From the NCBI GenBank assembly GCA_963932465.1, contig OZ010796.1:73039974-73103973 (forward strand): 64,000 nt of DNA, in the 5' to 3' direction. The notes under the pieces are model-generated. The model made no database searches. It saw only the letters and a program-made list of their open reading frames with translations, and had not been told where the DNA came from. The position numbers and the translations under genes were made by a program. Of the stretch, positions 1 through 10,536 are shown piece after piece. Numbering within the stretch: position 1 is the first letter of the stretch; every line of letters starts with the position of its first letter. Source of the DNA: Maratus speciosus (taxonomy: Eukaryota; Arthropoda; Arachnida; Araneae; Salticidae).

Positions 1-153
1 AGATCTATTGCGTTTGGGGAAAAAAAAAAAACGGAAAAAATAGCTCGATTACATAGTTTCTGAGAAACAACACCTGCTAGTTTCACGCATTTCCGAACAA
101 AAATAAATTAAAACTTATGTCATAAAGTTGCCCTCTTGGATTTGAGAGCAGCC
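1..153 (+). mobile_element. Family A MITE, cut by window start
   Basis: This is the last third of a family A element. It matches the corresponding part of the full copies at 17152-17571 and 37397-37818, including the AAAATAAATTAAAACTTATG stretch. It ends in GAGAGCAGCC followed by TTAA at 154-157, the family's target sequence. The other end lies outside the window. It has no coding capacity. Confidence 0.75.
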
Positions 154-157
154 TTAA

Positions 158-480
158 TGACACATTAATTAAGGTGAAAACAAGAGGAATTTTATCATTT
201 CAGAAAAGTGGTGCCAATCAAAAAATCTGAATTTCAAAAAAGTAGTCCACTGGCAACACTGCTTTCAGCAGTTCAAACATCTATGGCAATGTATCTAGTT
301 TTTTTACGTAGTCCTGTATATGAATTTATTTCTATTCCACAAGCGTCTATTAGTATACCAAATATAGTTCAGCAGGAAAATGCAAAACACAAGTCAGTAA
401 TACAGAATTCCTCTGTGTAGCCCTATATAAAATCACCAGAATTAATGCACACCATGTACTATGCAAAAATTAATTAAACT
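158..480. other. Unassigned AT-rich stretch
   Basis: I recognise no repeat partner or gene here. A 70-codon open frame at 208-420 on the plus strand has no domain, no Kozak-like start and no neighbouring exon signals. Confidence 0.4.
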
Positions 481-1232
481 TAAAAAAGAAAGCCAAAGTT
501 GAAAACGCTTTTTCAGCACTATCGCTTATATACAGTACTACAACCGAATTATTTCGGGTATCCCTGTAAATGAACAATAAATGCAATGCACACCATACTC
601 TTCAATAGGCAACTTATAGTGCACTTCAGTAATGCATATAAATTTGATTATGTGTCAAATAGGGTAGCACTATTAAAGTACCGTAATTTCCGGTGTGTAT
701 AACCCGGCGGATCAAACAATAGTGTTTCGACCCAGAAATTTTTTTAAATAAAATGTAACTTTTTAGATCACGGTAAATATTGGTCTTCAAATAAAATTTC
801 TGGGTCCAAACTGAATTGTTTGATCTGCGGGCTATACACCCGAAATTACATTATACTGCAAACGATTTTTCCGCGTAGACCATTATGTAAATGAATTATT
901 TGTGTGACCCTGTAAATGAATAATAAATGCTCTGCACCTCCTATTCTGGAGAAAGCATATTTTAGTGCGCTTCATAAATGCATATCACTTTCATTATGTT
1001 TGAAAGGGTTTAACATTGAAAAGGCACTTGAAATGATTTTTCTCATGGACCGTCATGTAACGAAGGACTTTTGACAGTCCCTGTAAACGAACTATAAATG
1101 CTAATAACACTTCATTTTCAATAGCGATCCTCCCATAGTAAACGTAGATAACATATAAAAATTACAGGGCAATCCGAGTATATTCACGAGAGTTAGAGCG
1201 CGGACAGAAACACTTTTCAACTATGTTGGAAA
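481..1232. repeat. B-related tandem units
   Basis: Degenerate units recur with the pattern CTGTAAATGAACxATAAATGC, then GTGCACTTCAxTAATGCAT, then a TTAAAATGCACTTG-like run. The same type of unit lies at 36480-37020, where three copies sit 173 bp apart. A 173 bp hairpin MITE interrupts this block at 681-853. The end, CACTTTTCAACTATGTT, is shared with the 36.5-37.0 kb copy. Confidence 0.6.
681..853. mobile_element. Nested hairpin MITE at TA
   Basis: The two ends are inverted repeats of roughly 60 bp: CCGTAATTTCC on the left and GAAATTACATTA on the right, both followed inward by a GGATCAAAC / GTTTGATC pair and then ACCCAGAAATTT / AAATTTCTGGGT. TA lies at both edges. Related B-type units lack the insert and read ATTAAAATGCACTTGC at this point, which supports an insertion. 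The exact right edge is uncertain by 2 bp. Confidence 0.75.
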
Positions 1233-1860
1233 GTATTAACAAGTTGGAAATTGCTCGTCAAACGTGGCAAATGAGGTGCGTTCGTACTATAACTAGTTTT
1301 ATAAAATTTTTTGCACCGCATATTGTACTGAATGTATATTTTAGTGCACTTCATAAGTGCCTATACATTTCATTCTGTTCGAAAGGCTATAACATCATTA
1401 AAATGCACTTGAAATATTTTTTTTCCATTGGCCGTCATGTAACGGAAAATTTTTGACTGTCTCTGTAATTAAACTATGCATCCGACTTTCATAAAATTTG
1501 AAATGACACGACAAAATTTTGCAACAATTATATATTTAAAATTTCAGATTATTCGGAAGGCTGTAACATCATTAAAATGCACTTGCAATCATTTTTTCCC
1601 ATTGGCCGTAATGTAACGGAAAAACTTTTGACTGTCACTGTAAATAAACTATACATCCGATTTTCATAAAATTTGAAATGACTCGACAAAATTAAGCAAC
1701 AATTATATATTCTGAATTTCAACCGATTCGGTTGGGTAGTTTTTGCGCTGTTATATGCGGACGAACAGACAGACAGGCGGACAGACAGACGGACGGACAG
1801 ACAGACGGACTGAACGACGACTATAGGTGCTACGTATTTATATAATTACGAATGCACCTA
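1233..1860 (-). mobile_element. Family B repeat, copy 1
   Basis: The outer end reads CAAGTTGGAAATTGCTCGTC and GAGGTGCGTTCGTAC. The other end is ATTACGAATGCACCTA, preceded by a CAGACAGACGGACGG-type simple stretch near 1766-1812. AGGTGCGTTCGTA therefore forms a short terminal or subterminal inverted repeat. Six further copies or parts occur in the window. Open frames through the simple stretch give meaningless QTDRQTD-like peptides. Confidence 0.75.
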
Positions 1861-1935
1861 AAAATGAGACCGTAAATGTGTGAGAAAGTTAGGCGATGTC
1901 GAGCGGGGAAAAATATTGTTTTCGAATTGCCTTAA

Positions 1936-2355
1936 GAGTGTTCTCAAATCCAAAAGGGCAACTTTCTGACATAAGTTTTAATTTATTTTTGTTCGAAAAT
2001 GCATGAAACTAGCTGGTGTTGTTGTTCAGAAACTACGTCATCGAGCTGTTTTTTTCATTTTTTTGCAAACGCAATTGATCTTTCAGAAAAGAGTGTCAAA
2101 GTGGGCGTTTTGAACCGAATTTCCGTGCGAAGGAAGAAAGAGGACTCAAGAGCGGGCTAAAAACGTGTTTGTCACGTGATCAAAGTCGCTTATAACTCAA
2201 TAGGTAATGGATGGATCCAAAAATGGAAAAAACAGTTCCATTCCAAATCGCTTCCATGGCCAGGCTTTCCAACTTTATACCTTTCCGTTAAAAAATGAAT
2301 TTGTAAATGTGTCAAAACGTTTTGAGCTTGTTGAGCAGAGCAGTTAAGAACAGCC
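1936..2355 (-). mobile_element. Family A MITE, full copy (inverted)
   Basis: This 420 bp element has TTAA immediately outside both ends (1932-1935 and 2356-2359). Its termini are GAGTGTTCTCAAATCC and the reverse complement of GGCTGTTCTTAACTG. It is an inverted copy of 17152-17571 along its full length. A TTAA duplication is typical of piggyBac-type transposition; the superfamily assignment is inferred from the target only. Confidence 0.85.
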
Positions 2356-2359
2356 TTAA

Positions 2360-3112
2360 GAGGGCGACAAATTGAGTTATTTTTTTTTTGGGGGGGGGGA
2401 TTCCATTTAATTAAAGCCCCATTTTTCTCGGTTTTCTTCCCAACAGGATTAATTAACCTGATTATTAAGTTACTCTTTATATAATCCCAAAAGGAGGCGT
2501 TTACAATTGACGCGTGTGCTTTTAATTAAAACGCAATTAAAATGTGATTTTGTAAGTATGCTTTAGCTTTGGTGGGTTATTCGAAAACTTCAATTTTTTT
2601 TTTTTTTTTACTCGCAAAGATTCTCCTTAGAGATTAATGCATCTTTTATACACATCATTATTTTTATCGAAAAAGAAGCGTTTTAAAAAATAAACAAATT
2701 TCAAAAAATAATTTTCATAAAAGGAATCCTTATTACTTGACTTTTTAAAATCTTACTTAAAACCTATTTAAGGGGTCACCCTAATCAATTCAAAATTAAA
2801 ATTTTTTCTTTCTTTATTATGTTGTTTAAAGTATTCTTCTAAAGTATTATTTTTTGCTGCTTAAAGTATCAATCGAAAACGTGTGCGAAAATCAAATTTC
2901 ATTTCTTAGAAATCGATATCGAAAGTAAAAGGACAATTTTGGAGCTATAGAAATAAATCGCGCCACAGCGACGAAACTCAAAACGCATTATTTTTTTCCA
3001 AGATCAGCATTTTCAAAATTGGTGGGCACACTAGATCCCCCAATTTTCAAACAACTTTCTTGATACTTTTGAAAATTATCTCACATAACCTTTTCACGAG
3101 ATTGACAAAAAA
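2360..3112. other. AT-rich stretch, no gene seen
   Basis: It begins with a T-run followed by a G-run at 2381-2399. Parts near 2430-2480 and 2690-2750 resemble 5780-5830 and 5940-6020 (ATTATTAAG, TTTATATAATCC), so this is an old dispersed repeat. There is no open frame of note. Confidence 0.4.
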
Positions 3113-3626
3113 GACACGCTGTCAAACTACATTTCGCGATGGACCGCTAGAGTCACGTGATGCTCTATTCGTGCACCTGCATTCGAGCATCACGTGACAC
3201 CAGCGGTCTGAAAAAACAGACACGTGTAACGCACCGCGGTAGCCTGTCATTTTCGTTAGTCTCGGCTTTTCCAGTGAAATACGTAGGATTTTTTCAAAGT
3301 ATTGGCATCTCCCTTTCCGTATAACTTTAAACAAAATATATCGTTGAATATTTACATTTTATACTAAAAGACACGCTGTCAAACTACATTTCGCGATAGA
3401 CCGCTAGAGTCACGTGATACTCTATTCGTGCACCTGCATTCGAGCATCACGTGACTCCAGCTGTCTGAAAAAACAGACACGTGTAACGCAGCGCGGCAGC
3501 CTGTCCTTTTCGTTAGTCTCGGCTTTTCCAGTGGAATACGTAGGATTTTTTCAAAGTATTGGTATCTCGCTTTCCGTGTAACTTTAAACAAAATATATCG
3601 TTGAATATTTACATTTTATACTCAAG
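3113..3626. repeat. 257 bp tandem dimer with CACGTG palindromes
   Basis: Two head-to-tail units at about 3113-3369 and 3370-3626 differ at only a handful of positions. Each contains an imperfect palindrome in which GTCACGTGA and TCACGTGAC flank a short centre, then GACACGTGTAACGC, and ends in an AT-rich run with AAAATATATCG. Each unit has the same 70-codon minus-strand open frame, which is an expected by-product of duplication and not evidence for a protein. Confidence 0.9.
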
Positions 3627-3740
3627 GGAGGCTATTTCACTAAAAATGGATATTTTTAAAGATGACTAACTATTTCACTTCGTTTTGGGCTGAAAAAAAG
3701 ACTATTTTTTTTGTTTCATTGCCCTAGATTAAGTTACAAT

Positions 3741-3992
3741 CATGGAGCTATGAAGATTAAAGGAGACGACATAAATGACGTCACTTGAAGCTGTTCCTAC
3801 CCCCTGCTTCCGCCATATTTCACTGCGATGAGCTACGCTGTGAGCCAGTTTTTTCTCGCTGCGAAAATCAACTACGGTAAAAGTCAAATATGGCGGACGC
3901 CGGAGAGGGGGAAAGAACTCGTCTTTCGGCTTCAATGCTCTCCACGGTGCTAGATTGATATGTCGTCTCCTTTTAATCTTCATAGCTCCATG
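3741..3992. mobile_element. hAT-type MITE with perfect 8 bp TSD
   Basis: This 252 bp element has inverted ends of about 33 bp beginning CATGGAGCTATGAAGATTAA, with one single-base gap between the two arms. It is flanked by the exact 8 bp direct repeat GTTACAAT at 3733-3740 and 3993-4000. An 8 bp duplication is the signature of hAT transposition. The interior contains CCGCCATATTT and AATATGGCGG, so the pairing continues inside. The 95-codon minus-strand frame over it is not a gene. Confidence 0.9.
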
Positions 3993-4502
3993 GTTACAAT
4001 GCGTTATGGTGTCCACTACTGGGCCCCCTATCTTTCGAAGCGCTCCCGCCCATCCGCTGTAAAACCGCCTTTATTTTAATATACCAACTAAGAAAAAATT
4101 TCCCTCTTCTAGTTTAATATATGTATGATGATTTAGTGAAAATAGATTTTTCTAAACATTTGGCATTTCTATAAAAAAAATCTCAAGAAAGCCTTCCATT
4201 TCAGGGCGTCGAAAAGGAGTTCCGTCTTAAAATGTCTATAGATGATAAATAACGTGCTGAATAAAACGTCTTTGAAATTGGAGCAACCACCGAACTATTT
4301 TCGAACTAATGAGTTATGATTAATAATTGTTTTTACTTTTGATATGAATCAGATTAAAATGCTTATTATATGCTCATATATAGAGATTCAAATTATGTGG
4401 AATTTAAAAGGAAAGTCTTAAAATATTTTTAAAAATGCTTATTAAAATACAGGATGTTCCCAAAACCGCTGACACATTTTAAATACAATATAAAATCAAG
4501 TA

Positions 4503-5247
4503 CAGTGGAACTTCTTTTAAAAGCCACCTCTATTCAAGGGCCACCTCTATTAAGGGCCTATATTTTTAGGAACGAAAAATTTTCCCATAGACATAATGTT
4601 AAATTTACTCCTATTAGGGGCCGCACCTACCACTCATAAAGGCCACTTTTTCACATGTGCCTTAAATCCTAAACATGTATATTAACTTCCTGAACCAAAA
4701 CATAATAGTTCAGTAAACAACTGCACTTGCAACAAAGAAGGCAGGAGGAGATAGGGAGGATTTAGTAACACAATGAATGACCACAAACTTTTCCACAAGT
4801 TTTTTCCTCACACTTTGTTTGACCTTTCAACCTATAGGGTTTGGAGGGGAAATTTTACCCTTTGTTGTGGGCACACAAAGGATAAAAGGTTATCTAGAAA
4901 AACTGAATCCACATTTACTAAAACTGTGAATGCATATTGAAGCACAGTTTTTACACCTGTCAGGAAAATCTCTCAGAAATAAATAAATTAATATCTCATT
5001 CTAAGGCATTAATAAATGATGCAAATTTAAGTAATTTGTTCCATAAAGTAAAAGAATTATTAGAAACCAAAATTGTCTGCGAACAAATTATGAAAATTAA
5101 ACAAACTTCAATAGAAAATTTTTTCAATCATATATAGAGTTTGAAAATGTTAATAAACAGTCTTTTAACCTATATAGGTTTTGATTTCCTTATTTTATTT
5201 TATTTTTTTTGTCACCCCTATTTAAGGGCCACCCCTCATAAGGGTCA
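4503..5247 (+). mobile_element. pogo/Tigger-like transposon remnant
   Basis: It starts TA + CAGTGGAACTTCTTTTAAAA, a typical pogo/Tigger end at a TA target, and carries repeated GGGCCACCTCTATTxAAGG motifs at both ends (4528-4560 and 5215-5245). The right terminus that should read ...CCACTG + TA is missing, so the right end is deleted. It sits in the left arm of the foldback 4454-5682. A C-terminal transposase piece lies inside. Confidence 0.7.
4922..5137 (+). pseudogene. pogo-type transposase C-terminal fragment
   Basis: An open frame of about 71 codons ends in KQTSIENFFNHI. QTSIENFF fits the PCNA-interacting PIP-box pattern Q-x-x-(I/L/M)-x-x-F-F. A PCNA-binding C-terminus is known for pogo transposase. 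The preceding sequence is helical and acidic/lysine-rich (SEINKLISHSKALINDAN). No DDE catalytic part remains. The location inside a CAGTGGAAC-ended element supports the call; the similarity was judged by eye only. Confidence 0.5.
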
Positions 5248-5682
5248 ATGTGCGGTTTCGACTACAATACTTCTCACGGTGAAAAGTTTTGTTCAAGCGA
5301 ATAAAAAAATTAGTTCCAAACTACCATCATAGATGACGCCACTTGTCCGCATGTTTGGTTTCAAACATGCGTTCCTGATTGTCAGATTAGTTTCGATTTG
5401 GTTTCGAAGTATCAACCTAAACAATTAGCTTTTTTGCTGGAAGTCGTCATTTCTGTGTCACAGCACTAAAACTAATCCGAAAATCAGAAAAAAAACACAT
5501 GTTTGAAACCAAACATGCGGACAAATGGCGCCATCTAGGATCGAGCTTTCGAACTAATTATTTTCATTCACTTGAAGAAAACTTTTCATCCTGAGAAGCA
5601 TTTTAGTCCAAACCGCACTCCTGTACGACAATTACTTGATTTTATATTGAATTTTAAAATGTGTCAGGGAATTTTGGGACAT

Positions 5683-6318
5683 ATTTGTTTGTTTTAACAA
5701 ATTCTATAACCGTTAAAGATTCAAGTTTTTAATTTTAAGGATGAATTATAATACGTTTTTTCACTATTTTCTTCACAACTAGGCTAATTAACGGGATTAT
5801 TAAGCTTCCTTTTATATAATCCGAAAACGAGTTGTTTACATGTCGAGTATATTTTAATTAAAGTTAAGAGTCAAAAGTTTTTTCGCTTTAAAGATACTTC
5901 TTAGATGTAAAAGAAATACATCGTTATTTTTATCGAAAGTCAAGCATTTTGAAAAATAATCATGTTTTTCGCAAGTTAAAAAAAATAACTATTAGAAAGT
6001 GAATCCTTTATTACATGATTTTTTTTTAACCTTTACAAAAAAGCTATTTAATACTACACTGTAAAAAAAAAAAAAAAAAAGAGAGAGAAATGTTTCTTTA
6101 ACAAACAAGAAGGTTTAAGGAATATAACAATGTTTTCTCAACTCGTTATCAACACGAAATAACGTTTTTACTTTCTTCGTTCTGAAGAAGAAAGTATTGT
6201 AATAGAGTTTTTTTTTACATGTTTTAACGGTCACAGATCCCGAAAAATATGTTTATACAATATGTCTGTCTGTCCGTCCGTATGTCTGTGTGTCCTCATT
6301 GTATCTTCAAAAAGTGTA
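5683..6318. other. AT-rich stretch with poly-A and simple repeat
   Basis: Parts at 5780-5830 and 5940-6020 are diverged repeats of 2430-2480 and 2690-2750. There is an 18-A run at 6063-6080 preceded by CACTGTAA, a motif that also begins the MITEs at 10103 and 23463. A GTCTGTCTGTCCGTCC stretch lies at 6264-6285. No gene is seen. Confidence 0.45.
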
Positions 6319-6551
6319 CGAAGTTATCCATAGAATTGAACTAAATGTTTTTTGTATGTTTTCGGCTATGGCCAGCAAGTCCTCCTTGAATTTGGAAATG
6401 TTCCGCCAGAAGGGCACGATGTAATAGCGATTTTTGTGCCATTTTCATTATTGTACCATCGAAAAATGTATGAAGTAATGCATCAAATTGAACCAATTTT
6501 TTGTGCATTGTTTCGGCTATGGCCAGCTGGTCCTCTTTGGATGTGGAAATA
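6319..6551. repeat. Two imperfect ~80 bp repeats
   Basis: The segment at about 6319-6403 recurs at about 6470-6551. Both contain TTTCGGCTATGGCCAGC followed by (A/T)GGTCCTC-type sequence and TTTGGAA/GTGGAAAT. The distance is about 150 bp. Plus-strand frames of 65-86 codons across it share the peptide GYGQxVLxxxGN because of the duplication. I do not recognise a protein. Confidence 0.55.
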
Positions 6552-6697
6552 TTTTTTTCGATTTTTCTCGATTTTCCATAGTTCTACTGTACATCGGCTG
6601 TTCGTGCAGTGACGGGTCATTCGCATACAGCCTACACGGCAATTCTCAAGCAGCTGATGTGCAACAGAATAACGACAAATATTGATTTTATTAAATA

Positions 6698-9600
6698 CTA
6701 GCAGACCCGCCCGGAGTTCCCGGGGTCCGTAAATAATAACCTTAAACAAAACTCAAGTACGCATGATTTTATATCTTTTGAAATTCTTTTAAGTGAACCT
6801 AATTTCGGAAGCACTCATTGCCTTCCGCAGCGCCCAACAAACTACTTTCTGAACGAACCTGTAACCTGGATCCACGCTACCTAAGGCTGTATTCGGAGTC
6901 TACCCGGAGTCAATCGAAAATCAAGTTGAGTGAGCCAAACCTCGTAGTAATCAAGCCCATAGAATCCAAAAAAAGAATGCATCATTAATGTTAGAAAATG
7001 TTGGTAACTGAAGTCTAGGATAAAATTTCATAATACAGAAAGTAGCTGAATTGTAATCTAAGTTGAATGAACCAAATCCCGTTGAAATTGGGTCCTTAGA
7101 ATCCGAGGAAAGAATGCACCCCCAAGCGGTGGAAAATGCCCTCTCCCCTTGTACATTTCATGAATTACTTTTAACATTAACACAATATTAAATGAACAAA
7201 TGAAATCCATTATCTAAAGTTACTTTTAAATTAACGCGATTTTTAATTTACGGCTGTAGTGAGTAAACGGAAGTTGATGCTGAAAAAGGAGATTAGGGCT
7301 CGAAAAAAGTGGTAGCTGAGGTATAAAGAAAGACCGGGCCCTGAGGGTCAGGGTCTTAACTGGAATGTAGTTGGGTATAAGAAATTTTTTTAGTAGTTTT
7401 AAATTAGCTGGAGGACGCTGAAACTTTGCTAAAGAAAAATGTAATAGAATCGGATAGTTTTTAAAGAAGCTGCAACAAAGGCCCCAAGAAGGAGATTAAT
7501 ATTCAAAATTGGTGATAGCTGAAGTCTGAGAAATTTGTTTGTCATTCATCTAGTAGCAGGAGGACTTAAGAAGTTGTTAAAAAAAAGAAGCTAGTGAATC
7601 GCACCGTTTTTAAGGGACCTATAACAAAGGGCCCAAAGAGGGTAAAGAGCTGGACCCTAACATGAAAACTTGTTAAAAGATCTTCAATTAGATCTTCAAT
7701 TAGTCAAAATTACGAATAGTGTATGAATTAATCATTAGAATAAAATTTTAAAGAAATGCGCAAAAAATGGGGGGAAATGCTTAAAACAGGACCCTACGGT
7801 CCAGTAAAAATAAGTGGGTGTTGGTCCGGAGAGAAGAGTGCAACATTCAATTTTAAAATTTTGCATTGATAATGCGAGAAAATTAGGTGATGAAAAATGC
7901 ATGCCACACAAAAAGTTCAAGGGGCCCCGGATCGGGCCCTATGGAACCCTAGGATGCCCCAGGATTTTAACTGGAAGAAAGAAACGGGAAAATAACTAAA
8001 TGGAAATAGGGTTCCAAAAATGAAAATCGGATTAAGAGGAGGAAATTTATTAACCATTCATGGTGCAAAAACTTTAAGAGGCCCTGTACTGGGCCCCAGG
8101 GGGCCAGGGACTTAAGTGGAATGTAGTTGCGTTTAAAAATACTTTTTAGTAGTTTTTAAAGTAGTCAGAGGATGCTAAAAATGTGTTAAAGAAAATTGCA
8201 AGCAATTCCGATCATTTTTAAAAAAGCTGAACCAAGCGCCCCAAGAAGGCGATTAATATTCAAAATTTGGTTGTAGCTGAAGTCTGAAATTTTTTTTTTC
8301 GTTCTTGTAGTAGCTGGCGGACCTAAGAAGTTGTTAGAAAAAAAAGCCTCTGAATCGGACCATTTTTAAGGGAGCTACAGTATGGGGCCCAACAAGGGCC
8401 AACTGGTAGTTAAAAACAGGGCCCTAACATGGAAACATGTTACAATGTCTTAGTACTTAAAGCTTTTGATCTATAATTAATTAAAACTAAGCAAAGGGTA
8501 TGAATTTTTCGTTACAATAATATTTTAAAGAAATACACAAAAAATTGGGTAAATGCTTCAAAAAAGGCCCTAGCGCCCCTATAAAAATATGACGGTGTTG
8601 GTCCTGGAAGAAGAGTCCAAGACTCAACTTTAAATTTATGCACTGAGGAGGTGAGAAAATTAGGGAGTGAAAAATGCATGACGCACAAAAAGTTCAAGGG
8701 ACCTAGACCGGGCCCCACGGGACCATATTGGGCCCCAGGGGGCCAGGGACATAACTGGCATGTAGTTGGGCATAAAGATATTTTTAGTACCTTTTAAAGT
8801 AATCGGAGGACGCTACAACTATGTTAAAGAAAATTGCAAACAATTCGTATCATTTTTAAAGAAGCTGCACCAAGGGCCCCAAGAAGGCGATTAATATTCA
8901 AAATTGGTGGCAGTTGACGCTTGAGAAATTTTTTTGTCGCTCATGTAGTAGCTGGAGGACCTAAGAAGTTGTGAGAAAAAAAAAGCTTCTGGATCGGACC
9001 ATTTTTAAGGGAGCTATAATAGGGGGACCAGAAGTGATCAACTCATAGTTAAAAACAGGGCCCTAACATGAAAACATGTTAAAATGTCTTAGTACTTAGC
9101 GCTTTAGATCTCCAATTAGTTAAAATAAAGCATAGGGAATAATATGAATTATTCGTTAAAATAATATTTTAAAGAAATGTTCAAAAAAAGGGGGTAAATG
9201 TTTTAAAAAGGGTCCTAGGGTCCCAATAAAAATACGAGGGTATTGGTCTGGGAAGAAGAGTCTAAAACTCAACTTTAAAATTATGCACTGAGAAGATGAG
9301 AAAAATAAAGCATTAAAAATGATTGGCGCACAAAAAGTCCAAGGGGCCCTGAACGTGAGAATAACTAAATGGAAAAGGGATACCAAAAATAAAGATCGGA
9401 TTAAAAGGCAGCAATTTATTAACAATTTATTTGCACAAAAACTTCAAGGGGCCAGGGTCTTAACTAAAATATAGAAAGGCGAAAATCACTAAATGGAGAT
9501 TGGTCCCCCAAAACAAAGAAGATTGGGTGAAAAGGGGGCAAGTTATTAACAATTTAGTGCATAAAACCTTAAAGGGGACCAGAGGCCCCGGCCCTTAAAA

Positions 9601-9720
9601 ATGAAAAATCTGAACCTCAGGTGTTTCAGGACCTGTCTTGGACAGACTTCTACGTGCAGTAGTTATCGCTAGCCATCGCGCGCACACACACAGACCGATT
9701 TGTTCTTTTATTAGTATAGA
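6698..9720 (-). mobile_element. Helitron-like element, 3.0 kb, non-autonomous
   Basis: On the minus strand it begins TCTATACTAATAAAAG (at 9720) and ends ...GGTCTGCTAG (at 6698). A hairpin CCCGG-GAACT-CCGGG lies 8 bp before the CTAG end (6710-6724 on the plus strand). The flanks are A on the 5' side and T on the 3' side. TC start, CTRR end, 3' hairpin, AT insertion site and no TSD are the defining Helitron features. No Rep/helicase coding is visible; the interior is built from diverged repeats. Confidence 0.85.
7340..9620. repeat. Internal ~650-750 bp tandem repeats of the Helitron
   Basis: A unit is repeated about three and a half times. Markers: GGAATGTAGTTG near 7361, 8120 and 8758; AAGAAGGxGATTAATATTCAA near 7487, 8245 and 8882; GGGCCCTAACATG near 7645, 8421 and 9059; GGGGCCCC/GGGCCCCAGG clusters. 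The units are unusually rich in GGGCCC for this AT-rich region. Open frames of 61-89 codons recur in phase with the repeats and are not genes. Confidence 0.8.
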
Positions 9721-10102
9721 TTATGATTCAGATTAACTCGTTTTTACTCCGATTAGTAAAATGAAGCAGAAACTTCAGATGAAAATCAAAGTGGCTGTAA
9801 TATTGAAGTAATAACACTGAAGCATTAACATGTGTAACAACTTTTTGAAATATTAACATGTATGAGAAAGAAGAAAGTTTTGGGATTGGCACTTCCGCCT
9901 TGTTTCGGATGTTTCGGATATCCATTCTCAAGTTAACATGTTCATGTTCAGCAGAAAATCATACTAAATTAGCAATGTAAAATGAATGATATATTGTTAC
10001 TCTTGCACATTACGCAGCTGTAAATGTTTACTTGAGATTTGATATCATCCTAATAAATGATATTTCGTATTGTTTTAGGGTAGGTGAAATTGAATATGTA
10101 TA
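9721..10102. other. Unassigned AT-rich flank
   Basis: This is the sequence between the Helitron 5' end and the next MITE. The 67-codon minus-strand frame at 9728-9931 has no recognisable feature. Confidence 0.35.
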
Positions 10103-10536
10103 CTGTAAAAAAACTGTAATTTTACAAAAAAAAACTGTATTTTTTACAGATAAAAACTGTTTAAAAGAAGAAACATTTTTTTTTTCTGTAAAAAAGGAGT
10201 GGATTTTGTAACTTCATGGCTGCCACAGGCGGCTATTTTTATTTATATTTCGCACTACTTTTTCAAAATAAAAATCTTTTACATACGCTTTGACAACATT
10301 TGCAAGAGAAATATACTACAAAATGTTTGTTTTTTTTTAATACTGGTGCAAACAGAATATAAAAATAGTTGCCTGTGGCAACCCTGTAAATTTTATAGAA
10401 AATATCTATATTTTTTACAGTAAAAAAGCTGTTTTAATGAAAAATTACAGATATTTTCTGTAAATTAAACGGTTTTCCACTGGAGGCAAAATCGACAGTT
10501 TTTTTCCTGTCAATTTGAAAAATTTTTTTTACCGTG
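10103..10536. mobile_element. CTGTAAAAAA-type MITE
   Basis: It is bounded by TA + CTGTAAAAAAACTG and ...TTTTACCGTG + TA. The right half matches 38440-38604 closely, sharing GTAAATTAAACGGTTTTCCA and the CTGTCAATTT stretch. GCCACAGGC (10220) pairs with GCCTGTGGC (10371), giving an internal inverted repeat. Non-coding. Confidence 0.65.

Larger units (their letters stand above)
4454..5682. mobile_element. Foldback element split by a pogo relic
   Basis: The outer arms pair: TGACACATTTTAA near 4480 with TTAAAATGTGTCA near 5656, and AATATAAAATCAAGTA with its complement ACTTGATTTTATATT. The inner arms also pair (about 5249-5430 with 5431-5618), including CGCATGTTTGGTTTCAAACA and its complement. Left-arm sequence between the outer and inner parts is displaced by the insert at 4503-5247. 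The element ends near GATGTTCCC / GGGACAT. Confidence 0.8.

Noticed and set aside
1740..1812. Frames giving QTDRRTD / CAVLCGQTD-like peptides in all family B copies
   Set aside because: They arise from the CAGACAGACGG-type simple stretch that is intrinsic to the repeat; there is no protein context.
6352..6685. Overlapping frames with the GYGQxVL peptide
   Set aside because: The shared peptide is explained by the ~150 bp imperfect duplication.
7735..9425. Series of 61-89 codon frames inside the Helitron
   Set aside because: They recur in phase with the internal repeats and contain no Rep, helicase or other motif.
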